The translations under genes and the position numbers were made by a program. From Bacteroidales bacterium (GTDB lineage: Bacteria; Bacteroidota; Bacteroidia; Bacteroidales; F082), in assembly GCA_017428285.1 (NCBI GenBank), contig JAFRRE010000098.1:1-23132 (forward strand): 23,132 bases of DNA. The letters are read 5' to 3'. Below, one piece after another: positions 14,858 through 21,894 of this stretch; within the stretch, counting starts at the first letter, position 1; every line of letters begins with the position of its first letter. The notes under the pieces were generated by a model, which searched no databases, was not told the origin of the DNA, and was given only the letters and a program-made list of their open reading frames with translations.

Positions 14858-14892
14858 CCGCGGTTTGGAGTTTCTCCAACCGCGGTTTTTTT
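14858..14892 (+). terminator. Strong rho-independent terminator after the YitT gene
   Basis: CCGCGGTTTGGAG (14858-14870) pairs with CTCCAACCGCGG (14874-14885), with one bulged T and a 3-nt loop, followed by seven T residues (14886-14892). It begins 29 nt after the stop codon and lies 17 nt upstream of the pepT -7 box. Confidence 0.9.
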
Positions 14893-14908
14893 GTATCGAA
14901 AAAATGAC

Positions 14909-14916
14909 TATTTTTG
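14909..14916 (+). promoter_or_regulatory. -7 box (TATTTTTG) for pepT
   Basis: TATTTTTG fits TAnnTTTG and is 22 nt before the ATG at 14939. The -33 position falls in the T-tract of the preceding terminator; a TTTG at 14890-14893 is only 15 nt away, shorter than usual. The ATG at 14939 is therefore preferred over the in-frame upstream codons. Confidence 0.55.
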
Positions 14917-14938
14917 TGCCAAATTAAAATCTGACAAA

Positions 14939-16162
14939 ATGGAAAAGCTTTTAGACAAATTCCTGAGATACGTCTCTGTTGAGACCACCTCCGATGAAAA
15001 CTCCGAATCACAACCCAGCACAGCCAAACAGCTGAACTTGTTGAAAATGCTTTGCGATGAACTGCAAGCTATGGGCGTTAAGGCAGAACTGGACGAATAT
15101 GGCTATGTGATGGCCACCATCCCCTCCAATGTCGACCGCGAGATTCCGGCCATCGGCTTCATCGCCCATGTGGATACTTCACCAGACGCTTCGGGTGCCG
15201 ACATCAAGCCGCATATCATCCCGAACTACGACGGCAACGACATTGTGCTGAACAAAGAAAAGAACATTGTTCTTCGTGTTTCTGAGTTTCCTGAGATGGC
15301 TCAGTATAAGGGTCAAACAATGATTACCACTGACGGCACAACCTTGCTTGGCGCTGATGACAAGGCAGGTGTGGCCGAAATCATGTATGCCGCCCAATAT
15401 ATGATGGAGCATCCCGACTTCAAACATGGTGAAATCAAGATTGGTTTTACCCCTGATGAGGAAATCGGTCGCGGTGTGGTGAAGTTCGATGTGAAGAAGT
15501 TCGGCGCCAAATACGCCTATACCATGGATGGCGGTGAAATCGGCGAACTGGAGTATGAGAATTTCAACGCTGCTGGAGCTAAAATTCACATTCAAGGCAG
15601 CAACATCCATCCTGGCTACGGCAAGGACAAGATGGTGAACTCGATGCTCATCGCCATGGAACTCAACGGCATGCTACCTGTGGAACAGCGTCCGCGTTTC
15701 ACGCAAGGTTATGAGGGGTTCTTCCACCTGACCGAAATCAATGGCACGGTAGAGGAGACCACGATGTCGTACATCATCCGCGATCACGATCGTGAGAAGT
15801 TTGAGGAAAAGAAGGCCTTGATCACTTCAATTGTAGAGTTCTTGAATAAGAAGTATGGCGATGTGGTAAAGCTGGAACTGAAGCACCAGTATTACAACAT
15901 GCGTCAGGAAGTGGAACCGCATTTCTTTATTGTCGAAAGAGCCATTAAGGCCATGGAAATGGCCAACATCAAGCCGAAAGTGCAGCCTATCCGTGGCGGT
16001 ACCGACGGTGCCAACCTTTCGTTTATGGGTCTGCCTTGCCCCAACATCTTCGCTGGTGGTCACAATTTCCACGGCAAGTTGGAGTATGTCCCGCTCGAGA
16101 GTATGATGAAAGCTTCTGAGGTGATTCTGAACATCATCACCTTGTTCCAAGCTGAGGGCTGA
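14939..16162 (+). CDS. pepT: Peptidase T (tripeptide aminopeptidase)
   Basis: A 407-residue M20B metallopeptidase that releases the N-terminal residue from tripeptides in the cytoplasm. The two-zinc site is complete: His77 and Asp79 in HVDTSPD, bridging Asp140 in GADDKAG, catalytic Glu174 and Glu175 in TPDEEIGRG, Asp197 in MDGGE, and His378 in NFHGK. The IRGGTDGANLSFMG substrate segment (351-364) is conserved. The frame is open upstream, but residues there would come from the terminator hairpin. The ATG at 14939 gives the family start MEKLLDKFLRYV. It is followed after 5 nt by the DUF2079 gene. Confidence 0.95.
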   Translation: MEKLLDKFLRYVSVETTSDENSESQPSTAKQLNLLKMLCDELQAMGVKAELDEYGYVMATIPSNVDREIPAIGFIAHVDTSPDASGADIKPHIIPNYDGNDIVLNKEKNIVLRVSEFPEMAQYKGQTMITTDGTTLLGADDKAGVAEIMYAAQYMMEHPDFKHGEIKIGFTPDEEIGRGVVKFDVKKFGAKYAYTMDGGEIGELEYENFNAAGAKIHIQGSNIHPGYGKDKMVNSMLIAMELNGMLPVEQRPRFTQGYEGFFHLTEINGTVEETTMSYIIRDHDREKFEEKKALITSIVEFLNKKYGDVVKLELKHQYYNMRQEVEPHFFIVERAIKAMEMANIKPKVQPIRGGTDGANLSFMGLPCPNIFAGGHNFHGKLEYVPLESMMKASEVILNIITLFQAEG

Positions 16163-16167
16163 GGAAT

Positions 16168-17625
16168 ATGAAGGAACTGACCAAGAGTAAACGACAGCAA
16201 AACATCACTCTGGCAACGGTTTTCGCCGTTGCTGGAGTGTTGTATGCCCTTATTTCTTTGGTCAACCATTATCTTTTCAAGACTTACGCGCTCGACTTGG
16301 GGCTTTACACCAATGCGATGTATGACTACATGCATTTTCGCGTTGACGATTGCAGCATGTTCAAGGCTGTTCCGCAAAGCATCCTCAGCGACCATTTCGA
16401 CTTGTATTTGGTCATTTTGTCGCCACTGATATATGTGTTTGGAAGCTACACCTTGCTCGTTGTTCAGATTGCTGCCGTGCTGTTTGGCGGTTGGGGTGTT
16501 TACAAGCTGATAGGCCTTTATACTGAGGATGGTTGGATGCCGGTTTTGGCTGCCACTGTCTTTTTCTTTTCATTCGGAATCATTCATGCAATAGCCTACG
16601 ACTATCATTCCAATGTGTTGACCGCCATGTTGTTGCCGTGGCTGCTCTTCTTCCTTAAGAAACAGAGGTTTGCTTTGACATCCTTGTTCGTCGTGCTGTT
16701 TGTCATCGGAAAGGAGAACATGTCGTTATGGCTGTTTTTCATTGCCATCGCTTTGATGTGGGATTATAGGAAGGACAAGAAAGCTCTATTGTATTTGGCC
16801 GGCTATGCTGTGTTTGCCTTAGCTTATTTCTTCATTATCAATATGATAGTGATGCCGAGAATAGGTGGTAGTGGAGGCGGTTTCGCCCGTTATGCTCATT
16901 TAGGCGATAATTATGTGGACATTGCACAAAAACTGGTCACACATCCATGGGAAACCCTTCAGATGTTGTTCACCAATACCAATGGTATGGCTGATTATGA
17001 TGGGATAAAGGAGGAATTCTATATTTGCGCACTTGCTACAGGATTGGTGCTTACTTTCTTGAAGCCCAACTATCTGCTGATGCTTGTCCCGCTCATTGCG
17101 CAGAAAATGTTGTCCGTAGATACGATGTTTTGGGGCATCTCCTTCCAATATTCTGTTGAATTTATGCCAGTTATCGTCATCGCTTCGTTTTTGGTCATCA
17201 TCAAATTGAAGAAACATGTTTGGCGGATTGTATTGGCTTCTTGTCTGTTGTTGTCAACCGTATTGACGACTTTTTACACCATTGGCATTCCAAAATCGCA
17301 GGTTTGGCTTGATCAGTTGTGTGTCTATCAGGGACGGCATTACGAGCAAAAGAATTTCGATGTGCACTATGCCTACGAGGTTATCGATATGATTCCCGAC
17401 GATGCTTCGGTTTGTGCCATTACACCATTTGTGCCTCACCTTGCTATGCGCGATGACATCCAGAATTTTGCCAACACGAGGAACATCAAAACCGATTATG
17501 TGCTGATGACGGAGCCGTATTTTGAATATGAGCGTGAAGGGGTGCTGGTGCTCAAGAATCGAAATGAATATGAGACGGTTGCGACCGATGGCACTATTTA
17601 TCTTTTGCGGCGGATTGTGCCATGA
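16168..17625 (+). CDS. DUF2079 polytopic membrane protein (GT-C-like)
   Basis: A 485-residue membrane protein with about ten to twelve helices up to residue 370 and a soluble C-terminal part. It shows DUF2079 marks: ALDLGLYTNA with Asp43, LSDHFDLYLVILSPLIYVFG with His76, and AYDYHSNVLTAMLLPWLL. The loop-one acidic residues and topology resemble GT-C glycosyltransferases, so a polyprenyl-sugar-dependent transferase is plausible; no activity is proven for the family. It starts 5 nt after pepT with a GAGGA just before the ATG, one of few Shine-Dalgarno-like sites here. Its last 32 nt overlap tail to tail with the convergent glycosyltransferase gene. Confidence 0.82.
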   Translation: MKELTKSKRQQNITLATVFAVAGVLYALISLVNHYLFKTYALDLGLYTNAMYDYMHFRVDDCSMFKAVPQSILSDHFDLYLVILSPLIYVFGSYTLLVVQIAAVLFGGWGVYKLIGLYTEDGWMPVLAATVFFFSFGIIHAIAYDYHSNVLTAMLLPWLLFFLKKQRFALTSLFVVLFVIGKENMSLWLFFIAIALMWDYRKDKKALLYLAGYAVFALAYFFIINMIVMPRIGGSGGGFARYAHLGDNYVDIAQKLVTHPWETLQMLFTNTNGMADYDGIKEEFYICALATGLVLTFLKPNYLLMLVPLIAQKMLSVDTMFWGISFQYSVEFMPVIVIASFLVIIKLKKHVWRIVLASCLLLSTVLTTFYTIGIPKSQVWLDQLCVYQGRHYEQKNFDVHYAYEVIDMIPDDASVCAITPFVPHLAMRDDIQNFANTRNIKTDYVLMTEPYFEYEREGVLVLKNRNEYETVATDGTIYLLRRIVP

Positions 17626-19258
17626 AATCTTGTAGGGTAGGCGGCAAATCTGTCAAGTCTTTGCAGGTGTAGACAAAGAAGTTTTTTGCAGGCTTTCCAC
17701 AACGCTCGATCTCAATTGTACCGACCAATTCGATCTCCTTGAAATACCACTGATATGTCTCTTTCGGATTCTTCATGTAGCGGCTGTCGGAGAGGAACCA
17801 GTAGTTTTCGCCAAGATGGAATCCGCCTCGTTCATCGTTGATCCATAGGTATTTGTGCAAAAATTCGGGCCAACCTAAGCCCATTATCCTCATGCCTAAA
17901 GGTCGCGCCACGTAATAGTCGAGATTGGCGAGAGGGAACCATTGGTTGGCCACAATACCATCTTCGGATTTCATCACACCTTCGGCGATTTTCTCTTCGC
18001 GGAAGTCGGCGAACTTCTCACCCAGTTGTCGCCAGCCGTACATATCCAAAGTGAAGTCGTCACGTCCAAGTTGCTCAGGATTAGTGTGTCTGTCAAGCGG
18101 GATGAAACCAGTCTTGATTTCGGCAACGCCAACCACTAAGGTAATTAAAAGCACTGATAAGGCTCCAATGATGGATTTGGGCAATTTCTCGGCGTGTTTG
18201 TCTCTCAGATAGGCTGCCGATAACAAGATGAGCAAGACATAGGCGGGTGCGTTCCAATGGGGAAGGGTGGGACGCATGAGGGAGAAGCCCCAGAATACTA
18301 CAACCATGGGCAAAGTGATGCACAGAATGAGGCGTTGTACAGGTTTCTCCATGTTGATTTTCTTTTTCAGCGCCGCGAAAATAGCGATGAAGGCTAAAAC
18401 AAATACTATGGGGTTGTTATAAAGGAATTCTCCAGCCAACTCTGTCCCAAAGGTGCTGAAATTGATGCTATTACCTCCCACGCGTTCGCTATGGAAACTG
18501 AAACTGATGAAGTCGTTTTGGAGGTTCCAGTAGAGGATTGGGATGCAACAAATTGCGGAAATCAGCAGCGAGAGATACAAATACGGATTCTTTAACTGCT
18601 TTCGGTTGAAAATTAAGATGTAAAGCCCCATTCCAACCCAAAGGAAAACACCAGAGTATTTGGAGAGCATGGCTAATCCTGCGAAAAGTCCGAAAAGAAG
18701 TAAAAACCTAGGTTGCTGAGTGTTGAGCTTGTCGAAGTGTCGAAGCACCGTTTCAAAATCTGTCGGCCCTTCGACCCTTCGATGTGCCTCAGGGACCGCG
18801 GGCTCAGGGACCTTGACCTTCAAATACTTAACCGCCATCCAAATCGCTAATAACCAGAACAGCATCAGTGGCGTGTCAGGCATGATGAAGATGCCGGTGA
18901 TGACAAAGGCATATATCGAGGCTGTGTAAAGCAGTGCGGCATAGAGCCCCGTCCGCGCGTCTTTGATGTCTTTCCCGATGCGGTATATAATATAGGTGTT
19001 GGCAGTCATGAAGACCACCGAGGCTAATCGGATAAAGAACTCATTGTCAAACAATAAGTTAAGACTGAACAGTTGAATCACCCAACCCACCATGGGTGGA
19101 TGGTCGAAATGGCTCCAGTCGGGATAGAGGGCGTAGGTCCAATAATAGACTTCATCGTTGCCAAACTCCATCCATGCGGCTAAGATGCCTCTCAAGACCG
19201 CACTGATGGCCAAGAGCCATATCAGTATTTTGTTGATATTTTGCTCTTTGATGCTCAC
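17594..19258 (-). CDS. ArnT/GT39-like membrane glycosyltransferase
   Basis: A 554-residue GT-C fold protein with about a dozen membrane helices in the first 370 residues and a soluble C-terminal domain. Family marks are the first-loop acidic motif GNDEVYYWTYAL (33-44), SHFDHPPMVGWVIQL (49-63), MPDTPLMLFW (126-135) and LAMLSKYSGVFLW (195-207). It would move a sugar from a polyprenyl-phosphate donor on the periplasmic side, onto lipid, glycan or protein. The start is GTG at 19258; GTGA overlaps the stop of the PHP gene by 4 nt. Residues about 151-182 between two helices are encoded by a palindromic repeat and look like an insertion. The C-terminal codons overlap the convergent DUF2079 gene. Confidence 0.85.
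   Translation of the reverse strand: MSIKEQNINKILIWLLAISAVLRGILAAWMEFGNDEVYYWTYALYPDWSHFDHPPMVGWVIQLFSLNLLFDNEFFIRLASVVFMTANTYIIYRIGKDIKDARTGLYAALLYTASIYAFVITGIFIMPDTPLMLFWLLAIWMAVKYLKVKVPEPAVPEAHRRVEGPTDFETVLRHFDKLNTQQPRFLLLFGLFAGLAMLSKYSGVFLWVGMGLYILIFNRKQLKNPYLYLSLLISAICCIPILYWNLQNDFISFSFHSERVGGNSINFSTFGTELAGEFLYNNPIVFVLAFIAIFAALKKKINMEKPVQRLILCITLPMVVVFWGFSLMRPTLPHWNAPAYVLLILLSAAYLRDKHAEKLPKSIIGALSVLLITLVVGVAEIKTGFIPLDRHTNPEQLGRDDFTLDMYGWRQLGEKFADFREEKIAEGVMKSEDGIVANQWFPLANLDYYVARPLGMRIMGLGWPEFLHKYLWINDERGGFHLGENYWFLSDSRYMKNPKETYQWYFKEIELVGTIEIERCGKPAKNFFVYTCKDLTDLPPTLQDFMAQSAAKDK
18713..18808. repeat. Palindromic repeat inside the glycosyltransferase gene
   Basis: The segment contains TTGAGCTTGTCGAAG (from about 18722), GTCGAAG, CTTCGACCCTTCGA and two CTCAGGGACC copies near 18788-18812. 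Its halves fold on each other through TCGAAG / CTTCGA, and the motifs are those of the intergenic repeat at 5521-5590. It translates in frame to a hydrophilic Pro/Glu/Arg-rich stretch at residues 151-182 of the glycosyltransferase. Confidence 0.7.
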
Positions 19259-20490
19259 TTGCTTTCTTCTTTCTTCTCTTTGGTTTTTTTGAAGAGATAC
19301 CAGGCCAGAGCCGCAAAGGAAACAATGTAAACGAACCAGTACAAATAGGTCTGTGCCTTGTTGACAACATCAAGCCTTTGGTCTACAGGCGTAGGTGTCG
19401 GATGCCGCGTGATGGGATTGAGATAGAAATGTTGTAGCCCATTGACATTGATGTGGGTGCGGACATAATGGTCTTCGGGCTGGATGACATACCATGCCGT
19501 TGCTACCTTCTCTTCTGTCTTCAGCACTTTTCCGTCTTGCCCGATGAATTGCACTTCTTCCATAGTCGGGGAGGAAATCTCAACAAAAAGTGTGTCGCCT
19601 ACCAACTCGGTGCGCGTCAGATGTGGTAGGGCTTTGGCTTGTGCAATCTTTTCTTCGAGTGTCATCGGGAAATGGTACCAGTTGTCGAATTCCACCGCAT
19701 AACTTGAACCTTTGTCTAATGCTTCATAGATGTGTTCTGGATCAAAGTCTGGCGTGTTGACCATTGTCATGTTGTGGCACACTTCGTTGGCTTTGTTGAT
19801 GTTGTGTGTGTCATCATTGCCGAGTGCATACACGCGGTGGCCGTTGGAGAGTGCCATGTCCCAATGCTCGAATGCGTCACCGTAGGGATTCAACACCTCA
19901 AGCAGACGGTAGTTGCTCAGGAGCATCATGTCATTCACCTTGTAGCCTTTTGTAAACGAGGCATGGGCAGGCATAACGAAACGGCTGTGTTCCCCCAACT
20001 TGTTGATCATATGTTGCTTCATGTTAAGGTTCTGCATGAAAGGGTAGTCGACTTGGTATACCGACTCGGCTCCAATACAGATTTGGTGGGTCTTGCGGAA
20101 GAGGCCGTATCCATGTTCATAAGCTGGGATATAGTCTTCTTTGTCAGCGTTATGCGGATTGATGTACATATAGTCAGAGATGCCATAATGGTCGTAACCT
20201 AAAGCTTGATACACATTGTCGATAGTGCTTTCGGTGCTTTTTCGGCCGTTGGTCAGGCCAAAATACTTGCGAGAGTGGCAATGGAAATGGTATTTCTTCC
20301 ATTGGTCGGGTTTCATGTCTTGGTAGGGGTTGTATAGGTATTCACCGCTAAAAGGCTTCGGCTCTTTGAAGCTGTAGGTGGGGACGGAGAGATAGACATA
20401 CAATACTAACAACAGCAAAGCGATGCCGATGCCTGCCATCACTCTGCCGAAATAAAACCAAAAACCGTGTTTTTGTTTCCCTTTGCTCAT
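19255..20490 (-). CDS. Membrane-anchored PHP-domain phosphoesterase
   Basis: A 411-residue protein with an N-terminal helix (about 13-35), a PHP-type domain (about 65-265), a beta-rich stretch (about 290-370) and a C-terminal helix (about 381-402) followed by a Lys-rich tail. PHP marks are YHFHCHS (His68, His70, His72), GISDY with Asp106 but Tyr107 where His is usual, GAES with Glu142, PAHAS with His176, and GNDDTH with Asp227 and His229. Positive charges at both ends put the catalytic domain in the periplasm by the positive-inside rule. It would hydrolyse a phosphoester on an envelope intermediate; the substrate is unknown. It is coupled by a 4-nt overlap to the GT-C glycosyltransferase and lies 42 nt after a GT4 gene. 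Confidence 0.8.
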   Translation of the reverse strand: MSKGKQKHGFWFYFGRVMAGIGIALLLLVLYVYLSVPTYSFKEPKPFSGEYLYNPYQDMKPDQWKKYHFHCHSRKYFGLTNGRKSTESTIDNVYQALGYDHYGISDYMYINPHNADKEDYIPAYEHGYGLFRKTHQICIGAESVYQVDYPFMQNLNMKQHMINKLGEHSRFVMPAHASFTKGYKVNDMMLLSNYRLLEVLNPYGDAFEHWDMALSNGHRVYALGNDDTHNINKANEVCHNMTMVNTPDFDPEHIYEALDKGSSYAVEFDNWYHFPMTLEEKIAQAKALPHLTRTELVGDTLFVEISSPTMEEVQFIGQDGKVLKTEEKVATAWYVIQPEDHYVRTHINVNGLQHFYLNPITRHPTPTPVDQRLDVVNKAQTYLYWFVYIVSFAALAWYLFKKTKEKKEESK

Positions 20491-20507
20491 CTCAGGTTAT
20501 TTTGGCG

Positions 20508-20536
20508 CAAAACTAAGGAAAAATCCGATTATTCAA
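20508..20536 (-). promoter_or_regulatory. Promoter for the PHP-glycosyltransferase pair
   Basis: On the minus strand TAGTTTTG (20508-20515) matches TAnnTTTG, with TTG (20534-20536) 18 nt upstream. The box is 18 nt from the ATG at 20490. It lies in the 42-nt gap after the GT4 gene, so the PHP and GT-C genes may be transcribed independently of the GT4 gene. Confidence 0.5.
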
Positions 20537-21702
20537 GGTATGGCAATCAATTTCTTTTTGGCAATCAAACGATTGTAGCGTTCAAGAACCTCACCAACTA
20601 TGTCTTCCCAAGAGCGTACGATGGAGTGCGAGGCTTGCACACCCACGCGGTGCACCCGTTCTGAGTCATGAATTAGCTCACGCAGTCGGCTGGCGAAGGC
20701 TTCCAAGTCGTTGGGAATCAGAAAACCATTCTCGTTATCGGTGATGATAGAGGCCGCAGTGGCAGTTTCCACCATAACAGAGGGGGTTTGCAGTGCCGCA
20801 GCCTCCTTGACGACCAAACCGTCAGTGTCGTAAAGCGATGGGAATAGGAATAGGTCAGCCGATGCATAATACTGCTTGATGACTTCGCGCTCAGTGACGG
20901 TACCCACAAAGGTGACTTGGCTTTCAAGGCCTTTTTCTGTCACCATTTCCTTCATCGCATCAGCTGCGTATCCGTTGCCGACAAAAAACATCTTGAAAGG
21001 TGTATCTTTCACTTTTTCAAGGGCGTCGATGATGAGACGAACATTTTTCTGCCAGATATGCTGTCCAACGAAAAGGCAAACGAAGTCGTTGGGCGCAATG
21101 CCTAACTTCTTTCGTGCATCAGCGAAATAGGTCTTAGGATAGTCGGCCACAAGGTCGCTACCATTGGGTACCACCTCCACATTGCCCTTGAATCCGTAAT
21201 CCTTAATCACTTCTTTTACAGAGGCTTGTGGCACCCAAACTTCATCGGCGTGTTCATAGAAACTGATGATGCGCTTGATGATTTGTTCCACCACGGCTTT
21301 GGAGGGGATGGTTTGGCTGAAGTCATCGCGGTATTTGGAGTGGAATGTGGCCACCATAGGGATATTGAGCCTTTTGGCAACGTTGGCAGCCGCCATGCCT
21401 GCTGCAAAAGGCGAATGGGCATGGACAATCTTGAAGCGACGTTTGATGATTTTCGCAATGAAAGCAGGGTCAACTTCTGCAATTCCAGTGACATACGGCT
21501 GACGGAAAGGCACAGGCACCGAGAAATAATCGAGCACTTCATAGTCGTATTGGCTGTAGTCGACTCCGGGCACATTAGGTGTGATGACGGAAACGCCGCC
21601 CACTTTTTTCTGCATCCAATAGGCATAATTCTGCACACAAATGGCAACGCCATCCATCACCGGCGGGAACGATTCATTGAAAAGTCCGATGTTTAAATCC
21701 AT
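20533..21702 (-). CDS. GT4-family glycosyltransferase
   Basis: A 389-residue cytoplasmic GT-B glycosyltransferase. N-terminal domain: NIGLFNESFPPVMDGVAICVQNYA (4-27), then VHAHSPFAAGMAA (93-105) and TFHSKYRDDF (119-128). C-terminal nucleotide-sugar domain: VVPNGSDL (177-184), FVGQHIWQKN (211-220), VGNG (241-244), FVGTV and SLYDTDGLVVKEAAAL (289-304). The Glu-x7-Glu pair typical of retaining GT4 enzymes is Asp292 and Glu300 here. It resembles MgtA-like transferases that add hexoses to diacylglycerol lipids, but the acceptor cannot be told. The frame begins at a TTG (21723); the ATG at 21702 gives the family start and lies behind a TAATTTTG box. Confidence 0.9.
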   Translation of the reverse strand: MDLNIGLFNESFPPVMDGVAICVQNYAYWMQKKVGGVSVITPNVPGVDYSQYDYEVLDYFSVPVPFRQPYVTGIAEVDPAFIAKIIKRRFKIVHAHSPFAAGMAAANVAKRLNIPMVATFHSKYRDDFSQTIPSKAVVEQIIKRIISFYEHADEVWVPQASVKEVIKDYGFKGNVEVVPNGSDLVADYPKTYFADARKKLGIAPNDFVCLFVGQHIWQKNVRLIIDALEKVKDTPFKMFFVGNGYAADAMKEMVTEKGLESQVTFVGTVTEREVIKQYYASADLFLFPSLYDTDGLVVKEAAALQTPSVMVETATAASIITDNENGFLIPNDLEAFASRLRELIHDSERVHRVGVQASHSIVRSWEDIVGEVLERYNRLIAKKKLIAIP

Positions 21703-21720
21703 TTCTGTTGAAATTTGGCG

Positions 21721-21728
21721 CAAAATTA
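21721..21728 (-). promoter_or_regulatory. -7 box (TAATTTTG) for the GT4 gene
   Basis: On the minus strand TAATTTTG matches TAnnTTTG and is 18 nt before the ATG at 21702. A -33 element is not obvious. The box supports the ATG as start because the TTG at 21721-21723 lies inside it. Confidence 0.55.
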
Positions 21729-21762
21729 TAAAAAAGAAGCTTCTTAAACCAGAATAAAATTG

Positions 21763-21770
21763 TATCTTTG
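21763..21770 (+). promoter_or_regulatory. -7 box (TATCTTTG) for sufB
   Basis: TATCTTTG followed by CGGCC is an exact TAnnTTTG match. It would give a transcript starting near 21777 and a leader of about 118 nt, unusually long for this window. The leader is filled by 8-nt repeats. The -33 box is not clear. Confidence 0.6.
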
Positions 21771-21799
21771 CGGCCTAATTTGAAATCATTCTTAATAGT

Positions 21800-21880
21800 G
21801 ACTGCGAGACTACGGGACTGCGAGACTTTTTGGGGTTAAATGAAGACCCCGAAGTCCGGAAGTCCTGAAGTCCCGAAGTC
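21800..21880 (+). repeat. Two facing 8-nt tandem arrays in the sufB leader
   Basis: Left array: ACTGCGAG (21801), ACTACGGG, ACTGCGAG and ACTTTTTG. Right array: CCGAAGTC (21849), CGGAAGTC, CTGAAGTC and CCGAAGTC, ending 14 nt before the sufB ATG. GACT and CG of the left units pair with AGTC and CG of the right units in register, and GGGGT (21832-21836) pairs with ACCCC (21846-21850) at the tip. One long imperfect hairpin can form. Confidence 0.75.
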
Positions 21881-21894
21881 AAAAAAGCAGAATC

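Noticed and set aside
21800..21880. Possible CRISPR array in the sufB leader
   Set aside because: The units are 8 nt with no spacers between them and face each other as inverted arrays; no cas gene is near.
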